Below, in pieces: positions 27,766 to 37,332 of a stretch of DNA of 64,000 nucleotides (position 1 is its first letter; each line of letters starts with the position of its first letter). The notes beneath the pieces are model-generated. The model was not told the DNA's origin. It made no database searches and saw only the letters and a list, made by a program, of their open reading frames with translations. This DNA is from an uncultured Methylophaga sp. (lineage in GTDB: Bacteria; Pseudomonadota; Gammaproteobacteria; Nitrosococcales; Methylophagaceae). The DNA lies in assembly GCF_947259025.1 (NCBI RefSeq), contig NZ_CAMYKO010000005.1, forward strand, positions 762,050 to 826,049, read 5' to 3'. The position numbers and the translations under genes are program-made.

Positions 27766-28792
27766 TGTTATTCCTTGTCATAAACATGGCATCGCCGTAG
27801 CTGAAAAAACGATAGCGTTGTTCAATGGCGTGCTGATAAGCGTTCAAAATATGTTGGCGGCCGGCAAATGCCGACACCAGCATCAACAAGGTCGACTCCG
27901 ACAGGTGAAAATTGGTCACCATGGCATCCACGCTGCGAAACTGATAGCCGGGGTAGATAAAGATATCGGTTTCGCCCTGGTAGGCTTCAATTTCGCCATT
28001 TTGTGACGCACTCTCCAGCGCCCGCACACTGGTGGTGCCCACCGCAATCACCCGGCCACCACGTTGCCGTGTGGCTGTGACCTGGTCGCAGGCCTGCTGA
28101 GACACCTCGATAACTTCACTATGCATTTGGTGGCTGCGGATATCATCGACCCTGACCGGCTGGAAAGTGCCGGCGCCGACGTGCAGGGTGAGCTCGGCAG
28201 TCTCAATGCCGGCATCACTGATTTTTTGCAGCATCGCCCTATCGAAGTGCAAGCCGGCCGTGGGCGCGGCAACAGCGCCGGTATGCTGGGCATAGACTGT
28301 CTGATAACGCTCCAGATCAGCGCGATCAACTTCTCGCTCAATATAAGGCGGCAGTGGCATACGCCCCACGGTTTCCAGCATCTCGACCACGGAGTCTGTA
28401 GCTGGAAAGCTGAGTTCAAACAGCGCTTCATGACGCGCCACGACTTCAGCCTCGACCTGCTGTTCCAGCAGCAGTCTGCGTCCTACGCCCGGTGATTTAC
28501 TGCTGCGTACATGGGCCAGCACCCGCTGATGATCCAGAACGCGCTCCACCAGTACTTCAACCTTGCCCCCCGTCTCTTTCTGACCCAGCAGGCGCGCCGG
28601 CATCACCCGGGTATTGTTGAACACCAACAAGTCATCAGGCTTCAGTAAAGACAGTAAGTCAGTAAATTGCAGATCCTGTACCCGGCCGCTATCACCATCC
28701 AGTGCCAGCAAACGACTGGCTGAACGTTCACTGGACGGGTATTGGGCAATCAGTTCTTCGGGAAGGTCAAATCGAAAGTCACTCGTTTTCAT
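27749..28792 (-). CDS. queA: S-adenosylmethionine:tRNA ribosyltransferase-isomerase QueA
   Basis: Adds the ribosyl part of SAM to preQ1 in tRNA to form epoxyqueuosine. Family segments include the start [58 protein letters not shown] and [12 protein letters not shown] 28792 gives 347 residues, the standard length; the upstream in-frame codons lack similarity. No tgt follows: the next gene is trmJ, overlapping by 17 bases. Confidence 0.95.
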   Translation of the reverse strand: MKTSDFRFDLPEELIAQYPSSERSASRLLALDGDSGRVQDLQFTDLLSLLKPDDLLVFNNTRVMPARLLGQKETGGKVEVLVERVLDHQRVLAHVRSSKSPGVGRRLLLEQQVEAEVVARHEALFELSFPATDSVVEMLETVGRMPLPPYIEREVDRADLERYQTVYAQHTGAVAAPTAGLHFDRAMLQKISDAGIETAELTLHVGAGTFQPVRVDDIRSHQMHSEVIEVSQQACDQVTATRQRGGRVIAVGTTSVRALESASQNGEIEAYQGETDIFIYPGYQFRSVDAMVTNFHLSESTLLMLVSAFAGRQHILNAYQHAIEQRYRFFSYGDAMFMTRNNNDFAG

Positions 28793-28919
28793 GGACGCGA
28801 TCATAGCAGAATGCGCGACCAAACTTGCGCTGAAATGGCCTGATAAGCGCAGTCAGGGGCTGATATTGCTCATTTATCACTGACCATTGTGAGCCTGCGC
28901 CTGTTTTGCGCTCAGCCAG

Positions 28920-29774
28920 CTAGAGCGATAAGCCGCTCAGACGCTGCTGTATATCGTCTTCCATCTCCAGCAGACCTTCAACCTGCGCTTCACTGAGACC
29001 TAGCCGCTCAAAGGCTGATAATTCCAGCAGCGTCTCACTGTCGTCTTCAGCCGCAATATCCAGCATATAGGAAGCCAGCCTTGATGCCGCATGCACGGCA
29101 GCAGCCGTGTCAGAGGCTTTATCAGCGGCCTGATCAGGATGGTATGGTTTGATGGCATCAATCACCTGCTGTGGCATGCCCCAGCGGATCACCACCAGCT
29201 CTGTCACCGGCTGACTGTATTTATTTTCCAGCCAGAACACCGCTTCCGGCGTCAAAATCTGTTGATGCTGCTGTGCCAGTTCCAACAAGGTCTGCAGCAC
29301 AGCAGGACGGCCGATCGAATGTAACAAGCCAGCCAGAAAGGCAATGCCCGGCTCTATATCAGCTTGCTGAGCAATTTCCCGCGACCAGAGTGAGGTTGCA
29401 AGGGCGTGCTGCCAGTTGTATTCAACGTAGGCTTCATAGCCGGGGGTGTGGAACAGCTTGCTGCTCAGTGCAGCAGTGAGGGCGATTTCGCTGATGACAT
29501 TCATGCCCAGCCGGGCAACAGCCTGTTGCAGCGAGACCAGATTGGACAGTGGTGTATAGGCAACCGAGTTGGCAATCCGCATCACATGACCGGCCAGAGA
29601 CTGATCGGTTTCTATCAACTCAGCCATTTCCCGGGCACTGACCTCGGGATCACGGGCCAGCTCAAAAGCTCGGCTTGCCACCTCCGGCAATAGCGGCACT
29701 TCAACAAAGCCTTCAAAAATGGCCTGTCTTAACAACGCCTCGAGTTGCTTTGTATCTACTGGCTCAGTGCTCAT
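28920..29774 (-). CDS. HDOD domain protein
   Basis: Protein of 284 residues made mostly of an HDOD domain (about 15-225): VPLLPEVASRAFELARDPEVSAREMAELIETDQSLAGHVMRIANS, then the degenerate HD region FLAGLLHSIGRPAVL. HDOD proteins lack full catalytic HD residues and usually act in signalling or stress regulation. No output domain is fused. It stands alone between queA and tRNA-Leu, so the role is unassigned. Confidence 0.82.
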   Translation of the reverse strand: MSTEPVDTKQLEALLRQAIFEGFVEVPLLPEVASRAFELARDPEVSAREMAELIETDQSLAGHVMRIANSVAYTPLSNLVSLQQAVARLGMNVISEIALTAALSSKLFHTPGYEAYVEYNWQHALATSLWSREIAQQADIEPGIAFLAGLLHSIGRPAVLQTLLELAQQHQQILTPEAVFWLENKYSQPVTELVVIRWGMPQQVIDAIKPYHPDQAADKASDTAAAVHAASRLASYMLDIAAEDDSETLLELSAFERLGLSEAQVEGLLEMEDDIQQRLSGLSL

Positions 29775-29940
29775 CGCTTCCCCTGTTGGTAACCCGGATT
29801 TTTAGCGTAAAGTCTGAGTGTGTCCCGAGCGCCAACTCAGGGTCAAGTCCGGACGCGGCGAAAAGGTGACCAAGCTCACAGGCAAGCAAATAAGGCTTCA
29901 CTTCAAGCGGTGGAGTCGTTATAATCACCGACCTTGGTAT

Positions 29941-30027
29941 GCCGGGGTGGCGGAACTGGTAGACGCGCCGGATTCAAAATCCGGTTGGGGAAACTCAGTG
30001 TGGGTTCGATTCCCACCCTCGGTACCA
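29941..30027 (+). tRNA. tRNA-Leu (anticodon CAA)
   Basis: An 87-base class II tRNA with encoded CCA. Acceptor GCCGGGG pairs with CCTCGGT; the D-arm reads TGGCGGAACTGGTAGACGC; the anticodon stem CCGGATT/AATCCGG frames CAA; a long variable arm (GTTGGGGAAACTCAGT region) and T-arm GTGGGTTCGATTCCCAC follow. It decodes UUG leucine codons. An open frame running across it (29818-30207) is not a gene. Confidence 0.97.
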
Positions 30028-30117
30028 ACACCCTTCTCTCAAACACCATCCCAAGCTACATCTATGCATAAGCTTGCTCGTCACTCCCCCAGACCAGCGA
30101 AAAGACGCGGCTTGATG

Positions 30118-30741
30118 TTACTGGAGCGCCGCTGCATCCCTGTCAGCCAGATGTTCGCTCACCAGTTGCTGAATGCGGGTGAAAGCTATTGGTTTATCTT
30201 CAAATAGCACATCCTCGGGAAAGGCCTGGTTTATCTGCGCCTTGTTGTCATCGGGGCTGCTGACAATGATGATGCGGCAATGTGAAAAATCCGGTTGCTG
30301 GCGTATCAATGTCACCATGTGATCACTATCCACCAGCGGTAAGCTTGAATCAACAATGATAACGTCAGGTTTATTAGCACCTATCTGAAGCATTGCATCA
30401 TAACCGTCATGAGCCAGATAGACTTTGGCTTTGGGGGTTTCCCAGGTACTAAGTTGCATCTGGTAAAGTTTGAGCAAGTCATTGTCTTCATCAACAAACA
30501 TGATGCCGACGGCCTCCTCTTCAGCCTGAATGTCCGTGACATCGCAAAAAGCGTCATTATCCACCAGACTTTTACCCATCTTTCGCGCCAGCCTGACAAT
30601 TTCTTCGGCAGTGATACGCCTGTGACCACCTACCGTTTTGATTACCTCTAGCATGCCGCTATCAGCCCATATTTGAATTGTTCTGGCACTGACACCAAAA
30701 ATATTGGCTGCTTGTGTGGTTGTAAACTGCTGCTTTTTCAT
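30118..30741 (-). CDS. MerR/excisionase-type HTH fused to a receiver domain
   Basis: Protein of 207 residues with an unusual order: the DNA-binding domain is first (FTTTQAANIFGVSARTIQIWADSGMLEVIKTVGGHRRI, residues 6-43, MerR/HTH_17 type) and the receiver second (about 78-200). Receiver landmarks are acidic residues 84-86 (FVDEDND), phospho-acceptor Asp131 (VIIVDSSLP), Ser161/162 and Lys183 (EDKPIAF), so phosphorylation is plausible. No kinase lies beside it. GAGAAG precedes the start. Its promoter region contains a perfect FNR-like palindrome. Confidence 0.85.
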   Translation of the reverse strand: MKKQQFTTTQAANIFGVSARTIQIWADSGMLEVIKTVGGHRRITAEEIVRLARKMGKSLVDNDAFCDVTDIQAEEEAVGIMFVDEDNDLLKLYQMQLSTWETPKAKVYLAHDGYDAMLQIGANKPDVIIVDSSLPLVDSDHMVTLIRQQPDFSHCRIIIVSSPDDNKAQINQAFPEDVLFEDKPIAFTRIQQLVSEHLADRDAAALQ

Positions 30742-31064
30742 TTGCTTCTCACTATCGTCTTGCGCACAACATTATAATCAAAATTATCTTGCTTGATAGA
30801 GGTTTATATACACTTAAGCTTCGACTTTTTGGTATTTTTTCTGCACTGTTTTTGATCTGGATCAAAAACTTTTCAAATGTTCTGTTTTTTCTTTTTATGG
30901 TGGACTCAACCCGGTATTCCAGTATTTCTTTCAGGATATGCTTTTCTTGTAGATTTATTATTTCTGATAGCTGTCATAAAGACCTCAATAAGCTGTTTGC
31001 TTGAACTTTCATCAGCGAGTTAACTGAAGTAAGCTTGAGCCAGTGTCTCGCTCAGGAGAGCCTT
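30742..31064. other. AT-rich divergent intergenic region
   Basis: A 323-base AT-rich stretch between the leftward HTH-receiver gene and the rightward DUF2789-fumC pair. It holds an FNR-like palindrome (30849-30868) and presumably promoters both ways. A 71-codon open frame in it (30789-31004) has a low-complexity, Phe/Ser-rich translation and no ribosome binding site, and is not considered a gene. Confidence 0.6.
30849..30868. promoter_or_regulatory. FNR/Anr-like binding site
   Basis: TTTTTGATC-TG-GATCAAAAA is a perfect palindrome containing the full FNR/CRP-family consensus TTGAT-N4-ATCAA at 30852-30865. It lies 108 bases upstream of the HTH-receiver gene and about 197 bases upstream of the DUF2789 gene, so either could be oxygen-controlled. 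Confidence 0.65.
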
Positions 31065-31295
31065 ATGGAATCGACTTTTCATTCGCTGGAGAATCTCTTT
31101 CTTCAACTGGGCCTGGATAACGATCCTGCCTCTATAGACAGTTTTATCAGTCAGCATAAATTAAGCTCAGATCAAAATCTGGAGACGGCCCCATTCTGGA
31201 CACCGGCTCAGTCAGCCTTTATCAGTGAGTGTCTGAGTGAAGATTCGGACTGGGCTGAGGTTGTTGATCAACTCAACGCTTTACTTCATGAGTGA
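31065..31295 (+). CDS. DUF2789 small protein
   Basis: Small soluble protein of 76 residues (MESTFHSLENLFLQLGLDN start) that fits the DUF2789 family: acidic, helical, with FWTPAQSAFISECLSEDSDWAEVVDQLN. No function is known for this family. ATG 31065 has AGGAG 7 bases upstream, better than the earlier in-frame start. Its stop overlaps the fumC start by 8 bases (ATGAGTGA), so it is translationally coupled to fumC. Confidence 0.82.
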   Translation: MESTFHSLENLFLQLGLDNDPASIDSFISQHKLSSDQNLETAPFWTPAQSAFISECLSEDSDWAEVVDQLNALLHE

Positions 31296-32637
31296 CCCAC
31301 ACACGCCCCTCTGGGGGCCTCAAACCGAGGGAGCTTTACGCCACTTTCAGATCGGTGAGGAGCGCCTGCCGAGCGTCATAATTCACGCTTACGGCATGGT
31401 CAAATTTTGCGCCGCCGCCAGCAACAGGCAATTGGGCAGCCTCGACAGCCTTGTCGCAGAAGCAATAATGCAGGCGGCAAGGCAAATGCAGGCGGGCGAA
31501 CTCGATGAGCAATTCCCGCTCAGTATCTGGCAGTCCGGCTCCGGCACCCAGTCGCATATGAATGCGAATGAAGTCCTGGCCACTCTGGCCAGTCAGCAAC
31601 TGGGCGGCGAGCAGCAGGTTCATCCCAACGATCACTGTAATCTCGGCCAGTCTACCAACGACAGCTTCCCCACCGCGCTGCATATTGCCTGCGTGTTGAT
31701 GCTTGAACAAAAGCTGCTGCCCGCGCTCAGTCAGTTACAACAACACACCGAACAAAAAGCACAGCAGTGGCAACAGCAATTAAAAAGCGGCCGTACCCAC
31801 CTGCAGGATGCCACTCCCATTGCTTTAGGTCAGGAGTTTTCTGCTTTTGCCAGCCAGTTAGCGCAGGCTCAAGATGCTATCCGCAGCGGTATGCCGGCCT
31901 TACAGCAATTGACCATGGGTGGCACCGCGGTCGGTACCGGTATTAACACCCATGAAGCCTTCGCGGAGATCTTCTGCTGTGAGATCAGCGAGTTGAGCGG
32001 ATATGACTTTCAACCCGCGCAGAACTTTTTCGCTGCGCAGAGCGCTCATGATGCGGTTGTGCAGTTATCCGGCAGTCTCAATACCCTGGCCAGTAGCCTT
32101 AACAAAATAGCCAGTGATATCCGCCTGATGGCGTCTGGCCCACGCTGCGGATTGGGTGAGATAACGCTGCCGGCCAACGAGCCCGGCTCTTCCATCATGC
32201 CCGGCAAGGTCAATCCATCACAGTGTGAAATGCTCAATATGGTCTGTGCCCAGGTGATGGGCAATCACAGCACACTGACAATTGCCAATGCCCAGGGCCA
32301 GTTTCAGCTCAATACTTTTAAACCGGTGATGGCGCTGAATATTGTGCAGTCTTTGCAATTGCTGGCCGATGGCATCAGCAGTTTTGATCGCTATTGCCTG
32401 CAGGGGATTGAGCCCGTACCCAGCCAGTTAAAAAACAACCTGGAACGCAGCCTGATGCTGATTACCGCACTGACACCAGTGATTGGCTACGACCGGGCGG
32501 CTGCGGTGATTCATCTCGCTGTTGAACAAAATCTCAGCCTGCGCGAGGCTGTGATTAAAGATGGCGCACTGACTGCAGAAGCGTTTGATCGTCTGGTGCA
32601 GCCTGAGCAGATGATTCATCCCCGCCCTGCTCCCTAA
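31288..32637 (+). CDS. fumC: Fumarate hydratase class II
   Basis: Oxygen-stable fumarase that interconverts fumarate and malate in the TCA cycle. Family signatures include GSGTQSHMNANEV, the catalytic His region in RTHLQDATP, and GSSIMPGKVNPSQCEM near residue 305. The 449-residue product starts at ATG 31288, inside the end of the DUF2789 gene. Lyase-superfamily relatives such as argininosuccinate lyase differ in the signature, so FumC is firm. Confidence 0.94.
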   Translation: MSDPHTPLWGPQTEGALRHFQIGEERLPSVIIHAYGMVKFCAAASNRQLGSLDSLVAEAIMQAARQMQAGELDEQFPLSIWQSGSGTQSHMNANEVLATLASQQLGGEQQVHPNDHCNLGQSTNDSFPTALHIACVLMLEQKLLPALSQLQQHTEQKAQQWQQQLKSGRTHLQDATPIALGQEFSAFASQLAQAQDAIRSGMPALQQLTMGGTAVGTGINTHEAFAEIFCCEISELSGYDFQPAQNFFAAQSAHDAVVQLSGSLNTLASSLNKIASDIRLMASGPRCGLGEITLPANEPGSSIMPGKVNPSQCEMLNMVCAQVMGNHSTLTIANAQGQFQLNTFKPVMALNIVQSLQLLADGISSFDRYCLQGIEPVPSQLKNNLERSLMLITALTPVIGYDRAAAVIHLAVEQNLSLREAVIKDGALTAEAFDRLVQPEQMIHPRPAP

Positions 32638-32645
32638 ACCGGCAG

Positions 32646-33407
32646 TCAGCGCTTATCAGTGCCCGCCATCGACTTGAGCGCATCCAGCAACTCCACCGGT
32701 AACGGGAAAACTATCGTTGATGACTTGTCGCCGGCAATCTCGGTCAGCGTTTGCAGGTAACGTAACTGCAATGCCTGCGGTTGTTTGGCGAGGATCTCGG
32801 CCGCCGCCATCAGCTTTTCCGAGGCCTGCAATTCGCCTTCGGCATGAATCACCTTGGCACGGCGGTTACGTTCTGCCTCGGCCTGCTTGGCGATCGCCCG
32901 GATCATGCTCTCATCCAGATCAACATGCTTGATTTCAACGTTGGCGACTTTGATACCCCAGGCATCGGTCTGCGAGTCGAGGATCTCCTGAATGTCATTA
33001 TTGAGCTTGTCACGCTCAGATAACATTTCATCCAGTTCATGCTGGCCCAGTACCGAACGCAGCGTGGTTTGCGCCAACTGGCTGGTCGCATCGTAATATT
33101 GTTCTACCTGGATGATGGCCTTTTGCGGGTCCAGCACCCGGAAATAGACCACGGCGTTAACATGCACGGACACGTTGTCCTGCGAAATCACATCCTGGGT
33201 CGGCACGTCCATGACGATGGTGCGTAAATCCACGCGCACAATCTGTTGGATAAACGGGATGATAATGATAAAGCCCGGTCCCTTGACCTTGTAGAAGCGG
33301 CCCAGTAGAAACACCACGCCCCGCTCATATTCACGCAGAATACGCACCGCGCTGAACAATAAAGCCAGCACTGCCACTGCGATCACGGCGAAAAACTCTA
33401 TGCTCAT
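32646..33407 (-). CDS. Stomatin/SPFH-domain membrane protein (slipin)
   Basis: Membrane scaffold protein of 253 residues with one N-terminal membrane helix and an SPFH/band-7 domain: [53 protein letters not shown]. The pair with an NfeD-type protease (start overlaps its stop by 4 bases) is the conserved stomatin operon partner arrangement seen in archaea and bacteria. The NfeD protease is known in archaea to cleave the stomatin partner. Confidence 0.92.
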   Translation of the reverse strand: MSIEFFAVIAVAVLALLFSAVRILREYERGVVFLLGRFYKVKGPGFIIIIPFIQQIVRVDLRTIVMDVPTQDVISQDNVSVHVNAVVYFRVLDPQKAIIQVEQYYDATSQLAQTTLRSVLGQHELDEMLSERDKLNNDIQEILDSQTDAWGIKVANVEIKHVDLDESMIRAIAKQAEAERNRRAKVIHAEGELQASEKLMAAAEILAKQPQALQLRYLQTLTEIAGDKSSTIVFPLPVELLDALKSMAGTDKR

Positions 33408-34783
33408 AAGCCTTCTCCATCCTTTAGCGGTTCAACATCAAGAATCAGTCCGTCGATTGCATTTATTCTTGCCTGATCGCCTTTCTTCAGTGGTGTCTGT
33501 GTTCGTGCTGTCCAGTGTTCACTGTGTGCCAGCACCCGACCTTCATCACTGAAATCTTCCAGCGCCGTGCACAGCGAGCCCAGCATTTCTTCTTCACCGG
33601 ACACCACAGGATGATGACGGTTGCGCAGCACCATACCCAGAGCCATCAGAAAAAAGACCACCGTGGAGACTGTGACGCCGGCTACCACGCCCATATTGAT
33701 TCCGTAGCCCGGCAGTTCGGTATCAATCAGCATCACGGAACCGGCCACAAAAGCCGCCACACCGCCCAGCCCCAACACCCCGAAACTGGGCTGAAACGCC
33801 TCGGCCACCATCAAGGCAATGCCCAGTAGCATCAGTGCCAGCCCGGCATAGTTAATGGGCAGAACCTGGAAAGAAAACAAAGCCAGTAACAGGCAGATAG
33901 AACCAATGGTGCCGGGCACAATCGAACCGGGATTGGCAAACTCGAAGATCAGGCCGTAAATGCCGATCATCATCAGAAGATAGGCAATATTGGGATTGGT
34001 AATGATCGCCAGCACTTTGTTGCGCCAGTCAGGCAGGAGTTCAGTCAAGGTGACCGCCTCAGTCGCAAGGGTCGTGTCCATACCCAGCACCTTGATATTC
34101 CTGCCATTAAGCTGCTTAATCAAATCGCGTTGATCGGCGGCGATGATATCAATCACATTGTTTTCCAGCGCGGCTTCTGCCGTCAGGCTGGCGGCGTCAC
34201 GCACTGCCTGCTCTGCCCAGTCGGCGTTGCGGCCACGCAAATCAGCCAGCCCGCGAATATAGGCCGCCGCATCATTGACCACTTTACGGGTCATGGCATC
34301 ACCGGACGGCTTATCTGGCTGCGCCTCGTCGCCGTCTTTCTGCTGAGGATCCGGCAAAGGAGATTTATCCTGTTCCGGCGCAAAGCCGGGTGAGAATTGC
34401 ACCGGTGTCGCTGCCCCGAGGTTTGTGGCCGGGCTCATTGCCGCCACATGGCTGGCATAAAGCATATAAGTGCCGGCACTGGCAGCGCGGGCCCCGCCTG
34501 GCGTGACATAGGTGACAACCGGCACCGGCGAACTGATGATGGCTTTAATCATTTTGCGCATCGACGCATCCAGGCCACCCGGGGTATCGAGCCGGATCAG
34601 CAGGAATTCGGCATTGGCATCAATGGCTTTTTGCAAAGACCGGGAGAAATAATCGGCAGATGCCGGACTGATAATGCCGTCAATCTGAATGATATAGCCT
34701 TCCCTGCCCGGCGCCGATCCGGCCTGCAGCGAGACCAGGCATAGCAGCAGGAGCATTAAACATCGCCGCCATAATCGATTCAT
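33404..34783 (-). CDS. NfeD-family membrane serine protease (ClpP class)
   Basis: Long-form NfeD of 459 residues. Signal peptide about 1-24; ClpP-like protease domain with DTPGG (about 66-70) and nucleophile Ser102 in [10 protein letters not shown], with a lysine in [14 protein letters not shown] as the likely general base; four or five membrane helices (about 255-390); C-terminal OB-fold NfeD domain. AAGGAG precedes ATG 34783. It forms an operon with the stomatin gene and probably acts in membrane quality control. Confidence 0.9.
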   Translation of the reverse strand: MNRLWRRCLMLLLLCLVSLQAGSAPGREGYIIQIDGIISPASADYFSRSLQKAIDANAEFLLIRLDTPGGLDASMRKMIKAIISSPVPVVTYVTPGGARAASAGTYMLYASHVAAMSPATNLGAATPVQFSPGFAPEQDKSPLPDPQQKDGDEAQPDKPSGDAMTRKVVNDAAAYIRGLADLRGRNADWAEQAVRDAASLTAEAALENNVIDIIAADQRDLIKQLNGRNIKVLGMDTTLATEAVTLTELLPDWRNKVLAIITNPNIAYLLMMIGIYGLIFEFANPGSIVPGTIGSICLLLALFSFQVLPINYAGLALMLLGIALMVAEAFQPSFGVLGLGGVAAFVAGSVMLIDTELPGYGINMGVVAGVTVSTVVFFLMALGMVLRNRHHPVVSGEEEMLGSLCTALEDFSDEGRVLAHSEHWTARTQTPLKKGDQARINAIDGLILDVEPLKDGEGL

Positions 34784-34824
34784 CTTCCGGCTCCTTACAG
34801 GGCGCTGAGATCCTTTTGTGGTTA

Positions 34825-36018
34825 TCAGCGTATAGAGCGGTACATCTGCGGCCGGCTGCGTTTACTCAGCACCAGTTGCCACAACTGGCCCTGCCGCGAT
34901 TTGAAAAAACCGGCGCAGCACTGCAGGTAGTACTTCCACATACGGTAAAAACGCTCATCGTAGTGCTGTGATAACTGCGGCCAGGCCGTATCAAAATTCT
35001 GCCACCAGGCCATCAGCGTCAGGTAGTAGTCCTGACCAAAATTGTGCCAGTCCTCAATGATCAGCCGTTGATCGAGCGCACGGGTAATCTGCTCGGCAGA
35101 CGGCAATTTGCCGTTGCAGAAAATATATTTATCTATCCAGGGATCAGCGCGGTGGGTGGTTTTGTAGATGCCGATTGTGTGCAGCAGAAACAGGCCATCA
35201 TCTTTCAAAAGCCGGTTCACCGTGTCGAAATAAACCGGATAATTTTTTTCACCCACATGCTCAAACATGCCCACTGAGACGATCTTGTCGAATTGACCTT
35301 CAAGATCACGGTAATCGACCAGTTCAATGGAGACCGGCAAGCCGGCACAGTGCGCTTTGGCCAGTTTCTGCTGCTCACGGGAAATCGTGATACCGGTGAC
35401 TTCGACCCCGTAATTTTCAGCAGCGTAACGGGCCAGCCCGCCCCAGCCACAGCCGATTTCCAACAGCTTTTCACCAGGGCTGAGTTCCAGTTTTCGGCAA
35501 ATCATATCGAGTTTGTTGATCTGCGCCTGATCCAGCGTTTCAGCCTCCTGCCAATAGCCACAGGAATAGCTCATAGTGGGGTCCAGCATCGCTTCGAACA
35601 CATCGTTGCCGATGTCGTAGTGTTGTTCGCCAACCTGGAAAGCACGCCGGCTTGATTGCAGGTTAAACAGGCGGTGGCGCATGACCTGCAACAACAAGTG
35701 GAAGCGGGCCCAGCCGCTCAGTTTGTCTTCAATATTGAATTTCAGCAGGCGGTAGAAAAGCTGGTCGAGGCTTGGACAGTCCCAGAGCCCGTCCATGTAA
35801 GTTTCGCCAAACCCCAGCGATCCCTGACTGAGGATACGGTCATAGACCGCTTCGCTGTGCACCTGGATATCCCAGGGCGCGTCTCCATTGAATTGAACGC
35901 CGCACTGTGCTGCCAACTGCTGTAACACACCGGGAGGTGTCAGTGATGTCTGGCTTGCGCTGCCGGAGCCGGCATAGGTTTGCTCCATTTTTTGCTGGTA
36001 TCGCTCAAATCTAGCCAT
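34825..36018 (-). CDS. cfa: Cyclopropane-fatty-acyl-phospholipid synthase
   Basis: SAM-dependent enzyme that methylenates unsaturated acyl chains of membrane phospholipids. About 397 residues: N-terminal lipid-binding region (ETYMDGLWDCPSLDQLFYRLL), QHYDIGNDVFEAMLDPTMSYSCGYW, the SAM site LLEIGCGWGGLARYAA, VSVGMFEHVGEKNY, and the C-terminal FYRMWKYYLQCCAGFF typical of Cfa. The frame opens with TTG at 36063, but ATG 36018 is preferred (ATG 36030 is possible). This is the most E. coli-like of three Cfa-type proteins in the window. Confidence 0.92.
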   Translation of the reverse strand: MARFERYQQKMEQTYAGSGSASQTSLTPPGVLQQLAAQCGVQFNGDAPWDIQVHSEAVYDRILSQGSLGFGETYMDGLWDCPSLDQLFYRLLKFNIEDKLSGWARFHLLLQVMRHRLFNLQSSRRAFQVGEQHYDIGNDVFEAMLDPTMSYSCGYWQEAETLDQAQINKLDMICRKLELSPGEKLLEIGCGWGGLARYAAENYGVEVTGITISREQQKLAKAHCAGLPVSIELVDYRDLEGQFDKIVSVGMFEHVGEKNYPVYFDTVNRLLKDDGLFLLHTIGIYKTTHRADPWIDKYIFCNGKLPSAEQITRALDQRLIIEDWHNFGQDYYLTLMAWWQNFDTAWPQLSQHYDERFYRMWKYYLQCCAGFFKSRQGQLWQLVLSKRSRPQMYRSIR

Positions 36019-36141
36019 GCTGCATCCCATCCCGTTGAGAATAGCCTGAATAAATTGTTGCAAATTGCTGCTATTAAGCTACCGCGATTCGCCGAGGATA
36101 TCAATTGTCAGCGCGGTGCGGTGACCGCTTGTAAACATCAT

Positions 36142-36175
36142 AAAAAACCCCGGCAATCTGATGATTACCGGGGTT
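36142..36175 (-). terminator. Terminator after bfr
   Basis: A stem of 13 pairs with one mismatch (AACCCCGGCAATC at 36146-36158, GATTACCGGGGTT at 36163-36175) and a TGAT loop, with a run of T on the minus strand (AAAAAA at 36142-36147). It begins 8 bases after the bfr stop. Confidence 0.85.
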
Positions 36176-36182
36176 AATGAGC

Positions 36183-36662
36183 TTATTCTGCTTCTTTTAC
36201 AATCTGAGCCTGGTGATAATTTTCCAGACCCATCTTGGCAATCAGGTCGAGCTGGGTTTCCAGCCAATCGACATGCTCTTCTTCTGCATCAAGGATTTCA
36301 CGGAATAAATCACGGGAAACATAATCCGATACGCTTTCGCAGTATTTGATGGCTTCTTTGAGATCAGGAATGGCATCCAATTCCAGCGACAGGTCGCACT
36401 CCAGCATCTCGCGGGTGTTTTCACCGAGTCGTAATGCGCCCAAGTCCTGCAGGTTAGGCAGCCCTTCCAGGAAAAGTATCCGTTCTGTCAGCTTGTCAGC
36501 ATGCTTCATCTCATCAATCGATTCGTGATATTCATGCTCGTAGAGATTGTGGAGTCCCCAATCTTTATACATCTTGGCATGCAAGAAATACTGGTTGATG
36601 GCAACCAGCTCGTTGTAGAGCACCTTATTGAGGTATTCAATGACTTTTTTATCGCCTTTCAT
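36183..36662 (-). CDS. bfr: Bacterioferritin
   Basis: Iron-storage 24-mer subunit of 159 residues. All landmarks fall at the classic positions: heme ligand Met52 and ferroxidase residues Glu18, Glu51, His54, Glu94, Glu127 and His130. It therefore should bind heme and oxidise iron. A strong terminator follows. Bfd, which reduces the stored iron through the heme, is encoded 312 bases upstream on the same strand. Confidence 0.97.
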   Translation of the reverse strand: MKGDKKVIEYLNKVLYNELVAINQYFLHAKMYKDWGLHNLYEHEYHESIDEMKHADKLTERILFLEGLPNLQDLGALRLGENTREMLECDLSLELDAIPDLKEAIKYCESVSDYVSRDLFREILDAEEEHVDWLETQLDLIAKMGLENYHQAQIVKEAE

Positions 36663-36974
36663 GGCCTTTCTCCTTTTAGCTAACTTGCTAGAGATTATCG
36701 GTCATTTTTATAAAATGTCAAAGCTAAGTCATTGATTTTTAAATAGAATAGAAACAATTCTCATCTAGATTGGAAGTATTTGCAGTCGTTTGCTGAAGTC
36801 CGGTGCTGAGAGTGATGATTGTTAACTCAGAATTAGCTTGTAAAAGAGCGATTTACAAAGACAGGTTGATAACGGGGTGAACAGCCATGAAATGGCGTAT
36901 GATTGGATAGAGGATTGATGCTGCGCTGCCGGCATTTTCTGTCGGATCAGAGAAAAACGGCTTTTGCGCAAATA
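36663..36974. other. Intergenic region upstream of bfr
   Basis: A 312-base gap with no credible gene. It should hold the bfr promoter. A sequence near 36744-36769 (AATAGAATAGAAACAATTCTCATC) has a loose resemblance to a Fur box, too degenerate to call. Nothing else stands out. Confidence 0.5.
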
Positions 36975-37181
36975 TCAAGGGTAAATGGCTTCAGCCAAGT
37001 ACTCTGATTGCAGTGTTTCGGACTGCCTGTCCTGCAGGATACGATTGACCTTGAACTGGCACTTGCCACAGCACGCCGCGGCACCGGTGTCTTCACGGAT
37101 TTTGTCAACACAACTCGCTCCGGCATCAATAGATGAGTGGATTGCGTCAGTGTTCACATTGTTACAGATACAAACGATCAT
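36975..37181 (-). CDS. bfd: Bacterioferritin-associated ferredoxin Bfd
   Basis: A 68-residue [2Fe-2S] protein that delivers electrons to bacterioferritin to release iron. The cluster cysteines are Cys4, Cys6, Cys38 and Cys41 (CIC and CCGKC), the same spacing as E. coli Bfd. A Fur box lies 28-49 bases upstream, so expression should rise under iron starvation. Bfd and bfr are not overlapping and are likely controlled separately. Confidence 0.93.
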   Translation of the reverse strand: MIVCICNNVNTDAIHSSIDAGASCVDKIREDTGAAACCGKCQFKVNRILQDRQSETLQSEYLAEAIYP

Positions 37182-37208
37182 GTTCGGTCCGCGTTAATCA
37201 ATCTTGTT

Positions 37209-37230
37209 ATTAATGATAATGATTGTTATT
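37209..37230 (-). promoter_or_regulatory. Fur box upstream of bfd
   Basis: The sequence ATTAATGATAATGATTGTTATT contains overlapping GATAAT/GATT hexamers with a strong match to the Fur consensus GATAATGATAATCATTATC over its first half. It is centred about 40 bases before the bfd start; the two-component regulator gene starts about 100 bases away on the other strand. Confidence 0.7.
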
Positions 37231-37332
37231 TATTTCGTCAACAAAAATTAACACTATGTTTTGCTATTTTTCACATGACTGTCACACAGCGCGCGGCTAT
37301 GCTTGGCAGAATTATTTTCCGGGAGTCGCTTA

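Noticed and set aside
29818..30207. 129-residue open frame on the plus strand
   Set aside because: It runs through tRNA-Leu and has no family resemblance.
30789..31004. 71-residue open frame in the AT-rich gap
   Set aside because: No ribosome binding site, Phe/Ser-rich composition, overlaps the FNR-like palindrome.
36744..36769. Possible Fur box upstream of bfr
   Set aside because: Too many mismatches to the consensus to report as a site.
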